From Candidatus Hydrogenedentota bacterium (GTDB lineage: Bacteria > Hydrogenedentota > Hydrogenedentia > Hydrogenedentales > CAITNO01): a stretch of 41,442 nt of DNA. A model generated the notes under the pieces. That model saw only the letters and a program-made list of their open reading frames with translations. It did not search any database and was not told the origin of the DNA. Positions 7,935 through 16,025 of this stretch are shown piece by piece. The number at the start of each line of letters is the position of its first letter. The first letter of the stretch is position 1. Location: the NCBI GenBank assembly GCA_012730045.1, contig JAAYBR010000127.1:1-41442 (forward strand), in the 5' to 3' direction. Made by a program: the position numbers and the translations under genes.

Positions 7935-8932
7935 TGGAGACCGGTCCGGAACGCGCGTCCCTGCGGCTGCCGCCGGAGGCCCGCGCGCTTTCCATGGACC
8001 AGTGCCGCGGCTTCGCCATCGTCATGATGCTTCTCGGCAACTTCATGGGGCATTTCGCCTTCATGCCCTCCCTGCTCACGCACCACCGCACCGGCATGAC
8101 CCTGGCCGAGACCATTGCGCCCCTGTTCGTCTTCCTCGCGGGCATGTCCTACCGGGGCTCCTTCCTGCGCCGCGCCGCGGCCGCCGGCCCGGGCCCCGCG
8201 CGTTGGTGGGCCGTGCGCCGCCACGCGCTCATCTTCGCCGTCGGCGTGCCCGTCTACTGGGGCCACACCTGGGACGCCCTCACGCACATCGGCCTCGCGG
8301 GCATTCTGCTTCTGCCCGTCATCCACCGGGGCGTGGCGGCGCGGCTTGCGGCGGTCGTTGTCTTCGCGGCCGTCCACCAGGCGCTCTTCCTGGGCACGGG
8401 CTATGGCGACTGGGTGATGACCTCCCCCGTGTGCCTCAACGGCGGGCCGCTGGCCGCGCTGACCTGGGGCATGGTCATGCTCCTCGGCACCGTGGCGTGG
8501 GACATGCGGGCCGCCCGGTCCGGCCCGCGGCTCATGGCGGACTTCCAGCTGTGGGGATGGGGACTTGTCGTTCTCGGGGTGCTCTTCTCCCTCCCCTGGG
8601 GTGACCTCAAGCCCGCCTGGCCCTTCACCCGCTACGGCATGACCTTCCCGTACCCGCTCTTCACCGGCGGCGTAGCCTTCCTCACCTACGACCTCTTCTA
8701 CTGGTTCTGCGACCACCGCGGTGGTCGCGCGCCGCTCCTCTCGCCCCTCGGGCGCAACCCCCTCGTCACCTACGCCGTCCTCGGCGCCTGCGTCGGCCTC
8801 AGCCGCCTCGTCACCGGCACCTTCGGCGACCCCACCCCCGCCACCGCCATGACCGCCTACGCCGCCATGGTCGCCGTCGCCTACGCCGTCGCCCGCACCC
8901 TCGACCAGCGCGGCCTTCTCCTGCGCCTCTGA
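7934..8932 (+). CDS. Membrane acyltransferase, HGSNAT/DUF1624-like
   Basis: The 332-residue multi-pass membrane protein begins with SMDQCRGFAIVMMLLGNFMGH, typical of the heparan-alpha-glucosaminide N-acetyltransferase (NagX/DUF1624) family, which transfers acetyl groups across the membrane to sugars. About eight to ten hydrophobic segments follow, with short charged loops such as SYRGSFLRRA. Substrate cannot be read from sequence. Start and stop codons overlap those of the TPR gene upstream (TGATG). The three-unit repeat cluster starts 14 bases after the stop and may act as a transcription end. Confidence 0.8.
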   Translation: METGPERASLRLPPEARALSMDQCRGFAIVMMLLGNFMGHFAFMPSLLTHHRTGMTLAETIAPLFVFLAGMSYRGSFLRRAAAAGPGPARWWAVRRHALIFAVGVPVYWGHTWDALTHIGLAGILLLPVIHRGVAARLAAVVVFAAVHQALFLGTGYGDWVMTSPVCLNGGPLAALTWGMVMLLGTVAWDMRAARSGPRLMADFQLWGWGLVVLGVLFSLPWGDLKPAWPFTRYGMTFPYPLFTGGVAFLTYDLFYWFCDHRGGRAPLLSPLGRNPLVTYAVLGACVGLSRLVTGTFGDPTPATAMTAYAAMVAVAYAVARTLDQRGLLLRL

Positions 8933-8946
8933 CGCGGCGGGCAGAA

Positions 8947-9297
8947 GACAAGGCCAGCGAGACGCTGGCGGTACGGGGGCGGGCGAGCGGGACAGCTCCG
9001 TACCGCCGCCGTCCCGGCGGCCTTGTCTTGGGGCTTCGCGCCAACCGGCGGTCGGAACGAACGACAAGGCCAGCGAGATGCTGACGGTACGGGGGCGGGC
9101 ATGCGGGGGCTGTTCCGTACCGCCGCCGTCCCGGCGGCCTTGTCTTCGGGCTTCGCGCCGGACCGGCGGCTGGAACGGAAGACAAGGCCAGCGGGACGCT
9201 GGCGCTACGGGGGCGGGCATGCGGGGGGTGTTCCGTACCGCCGCCGTCCCGGCGGCCTTGTCTTTGCTCTTTCGCTCATCGCCGTTTGGAGGAATTT
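8947..9297 (+). repeat. Three tandem ~117-bp units, each a potential four-way junction
   Basis: Units start at 8947, 9063 and 9181 with GACAAGGCCAGCG. In unit 1 an outer 9-bp stem (8947-8955 with 9019-9027), two small hairpins (8956-8966 and 9008-9018, each a 4-bp stem with a 3-base loop) and an inner 10-bp stem (8967-8976 with 8998-9007) meet with no unpaired base at the junction. Units 2 and 3 keep the plan with one mismatch or wobble per arm. The rest of each unit is a spacer with TTCGCGCC...CCGGCGG, decayed in unit 3. No coding sequence fits. It resembles a REP/MITE-type non-autonomous repeat. Confidence 0.85.
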
Positions 9298-9360
9298 ACA
9301 TGGATAAACAGGACGCACAGGATTTTCTTGTCCAATCCTGTCTATCCTGTCCATCCATGT
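9298..9360 (+). repeat. Palindromic element, copy 1
   Basis: Two 26-base arms (9298-9323 and 9335-9360), beginning ACATGGAT and ending ATCCATGT, pair imperfectly around an 11-base loop. The arms contain repeated ACAGGA/TCCTGT. A better-preserved copy is at 19137-19198, also directly after sequence of the four-way element. From its end to the next gene (9361-9537) no further element was recognised. Confidence 0.85.
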
Positions 9361-9537
9361 GAGTAATGCTTCCAACACTCCGGGCAGTGAATAGGCCACC
9401 GTCCCGGCGGTCCTTGGCGGTGCCGTTTCCCGCAGCTCTGAGGAATGAACCGTCCGGCGGTGTGTTATCATGGAAAACCCCCGGTGCGGTATGTTCCGGA
9501 CCGGACGGCACCCCCTGGAGCGAAAAGGAGCCTGACC

Positions 9538-10182
9538 ATGAAAAAAGTGTTGTGTGTCTCCCTTTGCGCGGTGTTTTCCCTGGCCGGGCTGGCGGCGCTC
9601 GCGGCGGACGCCCCGGCGCCGGTCGTCTTTAACGGCAAGGACTTCACGGGGCTGAAGCTGTTCCTTCCCGACGCGTCGAAGGACCCGGCGACGACCTGGT
9701 CCGTGAAGGATGGCGTCATCCACTGCACGGGCGATCCGGCGGGGTATTTCCGCACGGAGCAGAAGCATTCGGACTATGAGCTGACCTTCCAGTGGCGGTG
9801 GCCGGGGGAGGGCGGGAACAGCGGCGTGCTGCTGCACATCCAGGACAAGGACGAGGTGTGGCCGAAGTCCATCGAGGGCCAGCTCCACAGCGGGGACGCC
9901 GCGGACATCTGGGTCATCGGCGGCACGACGTTCAACGAGCACAAGAACAAGGACGACCGGCGCACGCCGAAGATGAAGCCCTCCACCGAGCGTCCCCTGG
10001 GCGAATGGAACGACTACCGGGTGGTCTGCAGCGGCGACACCATCGAGCTGCACATCAACGGCACCCTGCAGAACAGGGCCACGGGCTGCACCGTCTCGTC
10101 GGGCTATATCGGCTTCCAGAGCGAGGGCACGCCCATCCAGTTCCGGAACATCCAGCTGACCCCGCTGAAGAAGGCCGAGTAG
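9538..10182 (+). CDS. Secreted DUF1080 protein (3-keto-disaccharide hydrolase family)
   Basis: The 214-residue product has a clear signal peptide (KKVLCVSLCAVFSLAGLAALAA) and one DUF1080 domain, a concanavalin-like beta sandwich. Family landmarks are FNGKDFTGL, WSVKDGVIHC, DYELTFQWRWPGEGGNSGVLLH, WPKSIEGQLHSGDAADIWVIG and GYIGFQSEG. Members are linked to hydrolysis of 3-keto-glucosides in Bacteroidetes, Planctomycetes and relatives. The ATG at 9538 has AAAAGGAG at ideal spacing. Only 24 bases separate it from the ABC transporter lipoprotein gene, so it probably shares that transcript, suggesting that the transporter may import its sugar products. Confidence 0.88.
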   Translation: MKKVLCVSLCAVFSLAGLAALAADAPAPVVFNGKDFTGLKLFLPDASKDPATTWSVKDGVIHCTGDPAGYFRTEQKHSDYELTFQWRWPGEGGNSGVLLHIQDKDEVWPKSIEGQLHSGDAADIWVIGGTTFNEHKNKDDRRTPKMKPSTERPLGEWNDYRVVCSGDTIELHINGTLQNRATGCTVSSGYIGFQSEGTPIQFRNIQLTPLKKAE

Positions 10183-10206
10183 CCCAACCCACGCGAGGAG
10201 AGGTTC

Positions 10207-11895
10207 ATGAATCCACGACGACTGACGGGCGCGGCCGCGCTGCTGGTGCCGGCCCTTGTCCTTTGCTGCGCCGGATGCTCGGGCCCCGGCCCCGCCGGGG
10301 GGGAGGAGGCGAGCACGCCGGTGGACCCCGGCTTGACGGAGTACATGCCCGACGCCCCGCCCGAACAGGGCGACTGGCTGGCGATGTGGATGGAGGCCGA
10401 GACGCCCCACCTGAACCCGGTCACCAGCACGGACGGCTACTCCCTCACCATGATCCTCCCCTATGTTTTCGACCAGCTCCTTGACCGTGACCCGACCACC
10501 CTCGAGCTCATCCCGTCCCTCGCGGAGTCGTGGGAGGCGTCTCCCGACCATCTGGTGTACACCTTCCATCTCCGGGAGGGCGTGGTCTTCTCCGACGGGG
10601 TCCCGCTGACGGCGGAGGACGTCAAGTTCACCTTTGACCGCATCATGGACCCCGCCGTGGACGCGCCCCACCTGCGCAACTACGTCCAGGACATCACGTT
10701 GGTGGAGGTGCTGGCCCCCCTGACGGTCCGGTTCACCTGCGCAAAGCGGTATTTCATGCACCCGGTGGTCATCGGCCTCACGTTCATCATCCCCAAGCAC
10801 ATCTATGGCGTCGGCGACTTCAACAACCACCCCGCCAACCGCGCGCCGGTGGGGTCGGGCATGTACGTCCTGGAGCAGTGGACGACGGGGCAGGAGGTTG
10901 TCCTCGCCCGAAACCCCCGGTACTGGGGAACGCCCCTCAACGGGCGGCCGCACGTTGACAAGATACGCTACGCCATCGTCACGGACCGGAACGCGGCCTT
11001 CCAGCTGCTCGCCCGGGGCGATCTGGACGTGATGACCCCGATTCCCGCCGAGGACTGGACGCGGCGCGCCAACACGCCGCGCTTCCGGGAGAAGTTCAAC
11101 CGCTTCGCCACCAACCTCCCCTCGTACAACTACATCGGCTGGAACCAGCGCAAGCCCCAGCTCAGCGACAAGCGGGTCCGCCGCGCCCTGGCGATGCTGA
11201 TGGACCGCCAGACGATCCTCACCCGCATTTACGAGGGCCTGGGAACCCTCATTGACGCCGGCTTCATGCCCGGGATGCGCGAGTTCAACGACGCCATCCC
11301 GCCGGTTCCCTTCGACCCCGCGGGCGCGGCCGCCCTGCTGGCGGAGGCGGGCTGGAAAGACACGGACAACGACGCCGTTCTGGACAAGGACGGGGTGCCG
11401 CTCCGGTTTGAGACGCTCCTTGCCAACCAGAGCCCCACGGCCGAAAAAATCCTCACCATCTACAAGGAGGAGCTGGCGCGGGTGGGGGTGGACCTGGTCA
11501 TCCGGCCCATGGAGTGGGCCTCCATGCTCGACCGCGTGGACAAGCGGGAGTTTGACTCCGTCATCATGCGGTGGCAGATGACGCCGGACCCGGACCCCTA
11601 CCAGCTGTGGCACTCCTCGCAGGCCGACAAGGGGTCGAACTACGTGGGGTTCGTGAACCCCGAGGCGGACAAGCTCATCGAGGACGCGCGGACCACCTTT
11701 GACAGGGAGGGGCGCATCCGGATGTACCACCGCTTCCAGGAAATACTGAGCGAGGAGCAGCCGTACCTGTTCATGCTCGCCCCGAAGAACCTGATGGCCG
11801 TGGACAAGCGCATCCAGGGCATACGGGGGTATCCTTTCGGGATGGACGAGCGCGAGTGGTTCGTGCCGAAGGCGCTTCAGCGGTACGGCAACTAG
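10207..11895 (+). CDS. ABC transporter substrate-binding lipoprotein, family 5 (Opp/Dpp type)
   Basis: The 562-residue product is a periplasmic solute-binding protein anchored through C24 (signal ending LVLCCAGC). Family-5 motifs include LDRDPTTLELIPSLAESWE, YTFHLREGVVFSDGVPLTAEDVKFTFDRIMDP, NRAPVGSGMYVLEQW and LSDKRVRRALAMLMDRQTIL. The family binds peptides, nickel or, in some bacteria, oligosaccharides; the ligand cannot be read here. It is the first of five transporter genes, with 15 bases to the permease gene. An AGGAGAGG ribosome site precedes the ATG. Confidence 0.92.
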   Translation: MNPRRLTGAAALLVPALVLCCAGCSGPGPAGGEEASTPVDPGLTEYMPDAPPEQGDWLAMWMEAETPHLNPVTSTDGYSLTMILPYVFDQLLDRDPTTLELIPSLAESWEASPDHLVYTFHLREGVVFSDGVPLTAEDVKFTFDRIMDPAVDAPHLRNYVQDITLVEVLAPLTVRFTCAKRYFMHPVVIGLTFIIPKHIYGVGDFNNHPANRAPVGSGMYVLEQWTTGQEVVLARNPRYWGTPLNGRPHVDKIRYAIVTDRNAAFQLLARGDLDVMTPIPAEDWTRRANTPRFREKFNRFATNLPSYNYIGWNQRKPQLSDKRVRRALAMLMDRQTILTRIYEGLGTLIDAGFMPGMREFNDAIPPVPFDPAGAAALLAEAGWKDTDNDAVLDKDGVPLRFETLLANQSPTAEKILTIYKEELARVGVDLVIRPMEWASMLDRVDKREFDSVIMRWQMTPDPDPYQLWHSSQADKGSNYVGFVNPEADKLIEDARTTFDREGRIRMYHRFQEILSEEQPYLFMLAPKNLMAVDKRIQGIRGYPFGMDEREWFVPKALQRYGN

Positions 11896-11910
11896 GCGGG
11901 AAGGCGCGCG

Positions 11911-12906
11911 ATGCGGGCGTACATCACACGCAGGCTGCTCCTGATGATTCCGACCTTCCTCGGAATCAGCCTGCTCACCTTCGTGCTCATCCAGCTCGCG
12001 CCGGGCAGCCCCGTGGCCGCCAAGCTGCGCGGCATGGACGGCTCCATGAAGGCCGACGCCGCCACCGCCCAGATCATCGAGCAGACCAAGGCCCTCTACG
12101 GCCTCGACAAGCCCCTGCACGTCCAGTATGTCCGCTGGCTGGGGCGGCTGGTCACGCTGGACTTCGGCGCGAGCATGAAGGACCAGCGGCCCGTCACCAC
12201 GAAGATCGCCGAGGCGCTCCCCGTCACCCTGCAGCTGAACCTTCTGACCATCCTGCTGGTCTACCTCATCTCCGTCCCCCTGGGGGTCTACTCCGCCACC
12301 CACGGCGGTACCCGGACCAACACGGCGCTCACGGGGGCGCTGTTCCTCCTGTACAGCCTGCCGGGGTTCTGGGTGGCCATGCTCCTCATCCTGTTCCTCG
12401 GCGGCGGGGAGTATCTCAACTGGTTCCCCATCCACGGGCTGAACTCCCCCGGCGCGGCGGCGTTGTCGCCGGGCCGCTGGTTTTTGGACCGGCTGTGGCA
12501 CCTGGCGATGCCGCTCTTCTGCCTCACCTACGGCAGTTTCGCGTTCCTGTCGCGCTACATGCGCGCGGGCATGCTGGAGACCCTCCGCCAGGACTACGTG
12601 CGCACGGCGCGGGCCTACGGGTTCTCCGAGCGCGTGGTGGTGTGGAAATATGCCATGCGCAATTCGCTGATTCCGGTGGTCACGCTGCTCGGCGGGCTGC
12701 TGCCCGCGCTCATCGGCGGCAGCGTCATCATCGAGACCATCTTCTCCCTGCCCGGCATGGGCCGCCTCGCCTTTGAGGCCGTCCTCAGCCGGGACTACCC
12801 GCTCATCATGGGCAACGTCGCCATCGCGTCCCTGCTGACGCTGGCGGGGCTCATCCTGAGCGACCTGCTGTACACGCTGGTGGACCCGAGGATCAAACTG
12901 GGATGA
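11911..12906 (+). CDS. ABC transporter permease, DppB-like
   Basis: The 331-residue inner-membrane permease starts MRAYITRRLLLMIPTFLGIS, typical of OppB/DppB, with a periplasmic domain rich in short helices (LRGMDGSMKADAA...IIEQTKALYGLDKPLHVQY) and about six transmembrane segments. The EAA coupling loop to the ATPases is readable near DYVRTARAYGFSERVVVWKYAMRN. It ends [14 protein letters not shown], as the family does. The stop overlaps the next start as ATGA. Confidence 0.93.
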   Translation: MRAYITRRLLLMIPTFLGISLLTFVLIQLAPGSPVAAKLRGMDGSMKADAATAQIIEQTKALYGLDKPLHVQYVRWLGRLVTLDFGASMKDQRPVTTKIAEALPVTLQLNLLTILLVYLISVPLGVYSATHGGTRTNTALTGALFLLYSLPGFWVAMLLILFLGGGEYLNWFPIHGLNSPGAAALSPGRWFLDRLWHLAMPLFCLTYGSFAFLSRYMRAGMLETLRQDYVRTARAYGFSERVVVWKYAMRNSLIPVVTLLGGLLPALIGGSVIIETIFSLPGMGRLAFEAVLSRDYPLIMGNVAIASLLTLAGLILSDLLYTLVDPRIKLG

Positions 12907-13922
12907 CGGACCGGGAACAACAGGAGCGCTCCGCCGGCTACTGGCGCCTCGTGTGGCGGCAGTACCGCAGGAACCGCCCGGCCCTGCTGGGGGCGGCGCT
13001 GGTCCTGTTTTTCGGGGTCCTGTCCCTGGCCGCGCCGTTCCTCGCCAACGACACCCCCGTGTGGCTGGTGAAGGGGGGGAAGACCTACCCGCTGCCCAAC
13101 CTCATCACCTACGCCGACCTTCAGGCCGAAAACCTCTACAACAACTTTGACCGGTGGCGGCCGGGGCCCGGCGAGTACGCCCTGTGGCCCCCTGTGCCCC
13201 ACGGTCCCCTGCGCCAGGACCTGCGCGCGCGCCTGTCGGCGCCGGGGCCGCGCCACTGGTTCGGCACGGACGACCGGGGCCGCGACGTGCTCAGCCGGAT
13301 CATCTGGGGCGGGCGCATCTCCATGTCCGTGGGGTTCATCTCCGTGGGCATCGCGGTGCTGGTCGGCGTGATCCTCGGCGCGCTGGCGGGATACTACGGG
13401 GGATGGGTGGACGCCGCCGTCCTGCGCCTCATCGAGATATGGATGTGCGTGCCGTCCTTCTTCCTCATCATCACCGTCATGGCCCTGCTGGATCCCGGCA
13501 TCATGAACATCATGGTGGTCATCGGGCTCACGAGCTGGCCCGAGGTCGCCCGGCTGGTCCGGGGCGAGTTCCTCAAGCAGAAGGAGATGGACTACGCGGC
13601 CGCCGCGCGCGCCCTGGGCCTGGGCGACGGCCGGGTCATCTTCCGCCACCTCCTGCCCAACGCCGTCAGCCCCGTGTTCGTGGCGGCCACCTTCGGCGTG
13701 GCCGGGGCCATCCTCACCGAGTCCGGCCTGAGCTTTCTGGGCTTCGGCGTGCCGCCGCCCACGGCGAGCTGGGGCGAGATTCTGAAGCAGTCGCAGAGTT
13801 ACGTGGATTTCGCCTGGTGGCTCGTGCTGTTCCCCGGCATCGCCATCTTCCTGACCGTGGTGGCGTTCAACCTGGTCGGCGACGGCCTGCGCGACGCCAT
13901 GGACCCGAGGCTCCGCCAATGA
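12903..13922 (+). CDS. ABC transporter permease, DppC/YejE-like
   Basis: The 339-residue permease pairs with the DppB-like protein. It has an N-terminal cytoplasmic tail and first transmembrane helix ([22 protein letters not shown]), then an unusually long periplasmic insertion of about 70 residues ([17 protein letters not shown] through WPPVPHGPL) before the conserved [19 protein letters not shown] comparable insertion is known in YejE of the microcin C/peptide importer. The EAA loop ([27 protein letters not shown]) and the end AMDPRLRQ are standard. It overlaps both neighbours by four bases (ATGA). Confidence 0.92.
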   Translation: MTDREQQERSAGYWRLVWRQYRRNRPALLGAALVLFFGVLSLAAPFLANDTPVWLVKGGKTYPLPNLITYADLQAENLYNNFDRWRPGPGEYALWPPVPHGPLRQDLRARLSAPGPRHWFGTDDRGRDVLSRIIWGGRISMSVGFISVGIAVLVGVILGALAGYYGGWVDAAVLRLIEIWMCVPSFFLIITVMALLDPGIMNIMVVIGLTSWPEVARLVRGEFLKQKEMDYAAAARALGLGDGRVIFRHLLPNAVSPVFVAATFGVAGAILTESGLSFLGFGVPPPTASWGEILKQSQSYVDFAWWLVLFPGIAIFLTVVAFNLVGDGLRDAMDPRLRQ

Positions 13923-14959
13923 CGCAGCCGGACACCAAAGCCTCATCGGACAACGTGCTCTCCGTGCGGGGGCTCCGGACGGTGTTCCACACCGACGCCG
14001 GGACCGCCGTCGCGGTGGACGGGGTCTCCTTCGACCTCGCCGCCGGGGAGACGCTCGCGCTCGTGGGCGAGAGCGGCTGCGGCAAGAGCGTGACGGCCCT
14101 GTCCATTTTGCGGCTGATCCCCTCGCCGCCCGGCGAGATCACGGACGGGGAGGTGCTGTTCGACGGGCGCGCCCTGCTTGGGCTGCCGGAGAACGAGATG
14201 CGCCGCGTGCGCGGCAACGACATCTCCATGATCTTCCAGGAGCCCATGACCTCCATGAACCCCGTGTTCCGCGTGGGCGCGCAGATCGCCTCCGTCATCC
14301 GGCTGCACCGGGGGCTGGGCCGCGACGCCGCCTGGGCCGAGGCCGTGCGCGCGCTGGAGCGGGTGAACATCCCCGAGGCCGCGCGCCGCGCCCAGGACTA
14401 CCCGCACCAGCTGTCCGGCGGCATGCTCCAGCGCGTCATGATCGCCCTCGCCCTCGCCTGCGGCCCCCGCGTGCTCATCGCCGACGAGCCGACCACGGCC
14501 CTCGACGTGACCATCCAGGCGCAGATCCTCTCGCTGTTGCGCGACGTGCGGCGCGACACGGGCATGGCCGTGCTGCTCATCACGCACGACCTCGGCGTGG
14601 TCGCCGAGACCGCCGACGCCGTGGCGGTCATGTACGCCGGGCGCATTGTCGAGCGCGCCCCCGTGGCCGAGCTCTTCGCCAGCCCGGCGCACCCGTACAC
14701 CCGCGAACTGTTCCAGTCGCTGCCCGTGATGAACGCCGGGGCGGCGCGGCTGCACGCCATCCGGGGTTCCGTGCCCCCGGCCACGGCCTACCCGGCGGGC
14801 TGCCGGTTCCACCCCCGGTGCTCCCGCGCGCTGCCGGTCTGCGCCCTGCGCGAGCCGCCGGCTGTGAATGTCGGGCCGGACCACACGGCCGCCTGCTGGC
14901 TCCATTGTCCGGAAGCGTCCGCCGAACCGACGGCGGGGGAAGGAGGAAAGGGCGCATGA
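13919..14959 (+). CDS. ABC transporter ATP-binding protein, DppD/OppD-like
   Basis: The 346-residue cytoplasmic ATPase has Walker [10 protein letters not shown]-loop [10 protein letters not shown], signature LSGGMLQRV (Leu where most have Arg), Walker [13 protein letters not shown] and H-loop THD. The C-terminal oligopeptide-transporter extension carries the four-cysteine pattern (CRFHPRC...C...C), which binds an iron-sulphur cluster in characterised DppD-type ATPases. The ATG at 13919 overlaps the permease stop as ATGA. Confidence 0.94.
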   Translation: MTQPDTKASSDNVLSVRGLRTVFHTDAGTAVAVDGVSFDLAAGETLALVGESGCGKSVTALSILRLIPSPPGEITDGEVLFDGRALLGLPENEMRRVRGNDISMIFQEPMTSMNPVFRVGAQIASVIRLHRGLGRDAAWAEAVRALERVNIPEAARRAQDYPHQLSGGMLQRVMIALALACGPRVLIADEPTTALDVTIQAQILSLLRDVRRDTGMAVLLITHDLGVVAETADAVAVMYAGRIVERAPVAELFASPAHPYTRELFQSLPVMNAGAARLHAIRGSVPPATAYPAGCRFHPRCSRALPVCALREPPAVNVGPDHTAACWLHCPEASAEPTAGEGGKGA

Positions 14960-15936
14960 GCGGTGACCTGCTGGTGGTGAGGGACCTCGTGAAGCACTTT
15001 CCCGTGCGCGGGGGCGTGTTTGGGCGGGCCGTCGCCTCGGTCCGCGCGGTGGACGGCGTCAGTTTCTCGATCCCGCGCGGGGCGACCCTGAGCCTGGTGG
15101 GGGAGAGCGGCAGCGGAAAGACCACGACGGGCCGGCTGGTGCTTCGGCTGGTCGAGCCCACGGCGGGGGAGGTCTCCTTCGACGGGACGGACGTGCTGCG
15201 CGCCGACAAGGGCACCCTGCGCGCCCTGCGCAAGCGCATGCAGATCATTTTCCAGGACCCCTATGCGTCCCTGAACCCCCGCATGACCATCGGCGGCATG
15301 CTCGGCGAGATTCTCCGGGTGCACCGGCTGGCGCGGGGCGCGGCCGTCGCCGCCCGCACCGCGGAGCTGCTGGACCTGGTGGGCCTTCCCGGCGCCGCCG
15401 CCGACCGCTATCCCCACGAGTTCAGCGGCGGCCAGCGCCAGCGCGTGGGCATCGCCCGCGCCCTGGCCGTCGAGCCCGAGTTCATCATCGCCGACGAGCC
15501 CGTGTCGGCCCTGGACGTGTCCATCCAGGCGCAGATCCTCAACCTGCTCAAGGACCTCCAGGAGCGCCTCGGCCTGACCTACCTGTTCATCAGCCACGAC
15601 CTCGCGGTGGTGCGCCACATCTCCACGCACGTCGCGGTCATGTATTTGGGCCGCATCGTGGAGACGGCGCCCGCGGCGGACCTGTTCGCCGCCCCGGTCC
15701 ATCCCTACACCAAGGCCCTGCTCGCCGCCGCGCCGGTGCCGGACCCGGCGGCCCGCCGGGACCGCGTCGTCCTCGCGGGGGACGTGCCCAGTCCCATCAA
15801 CCCGCCCTCCGGCTGCCCCTTCCATCCCCGCTGCCCGGATGTCCGCCCGGAATGTTCCCAGACTGCGCAGCGGCTGGTGGACACCGGGGGGGGGCATCGC
15901 GCCGCCTGCGCCGTCCACGCCCCCGAAAGACATTGA
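14956..15936 (+). CDS. ABC transporter ATP-binding protein, DppF/OppF-like
   Basis: The 326-residue second ATPase of the importer shows Walker [12 protein letters not shown]-loop [12 protein letters not shown], signature [15 protein letters not shown], Walker [13 protein letters not shown] and H-loop SHD. The C-terminal extension has CPFHPRC and two more cysteines. The ATG overlaps the preceding stop (ATGA). It is the last gene of the transporter operon; no clear terminator was seen in the 89 bases before the next gene. Confidence 0.94.
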   Translation: MSGDLLVVRDLVKHFPVRGGVFGRAVASVRAVDGVSFSIPRGATLSLVGESGSGKTTTGRLVLRLVEPTAGEVSFDGTDVLRADKGTLRALRKRMQIIFQDPYASLNPRMTIGGMLGEILRVHRLARGAAVAARTAELLDLVGLPGAAADRYPHEFSGGQRQRVGIARALAVEPEFIIADEPVSALDVSIQAQILNLLKDLQERLGLTYLFISHDLAVVRHISTHVAVMYLGRIVETAPAADLFAAPVHPYTKALLAAAPVPDPAARRDRVVLAGDVPSPINPPSGCPFHPRCPDVRPECSQTAQRLVDTGGGHRAACAVHAPERH

Positions 15937-16025
15937 CAACACCGGCCGCTTGGGGCGACAATGACAGGGGTTTGGACCGCGGCCCGACGGTCGGCGGGCG
16001 CATCCAAAGCCCCTGGAGGCACTTC

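Noticed and set aside
8947-9297. CRISPR array
   Set aside because: The repeats are ~117 bp, contiguous, imperfect and themselves palindromic, without unique spacers of constant length. No cas genes are present.
9205-12501. Minus-strand open frame of about 1100 codons
   Set aside because: It lies opposite the repeats, the DUF1080 gene and the ABC transporter genes. Its translation is low-complexity Arg/Gly/Pro/His-rich, as expected from the antisense of GC-rich genes, and the plus-strand proteins are clearly real.
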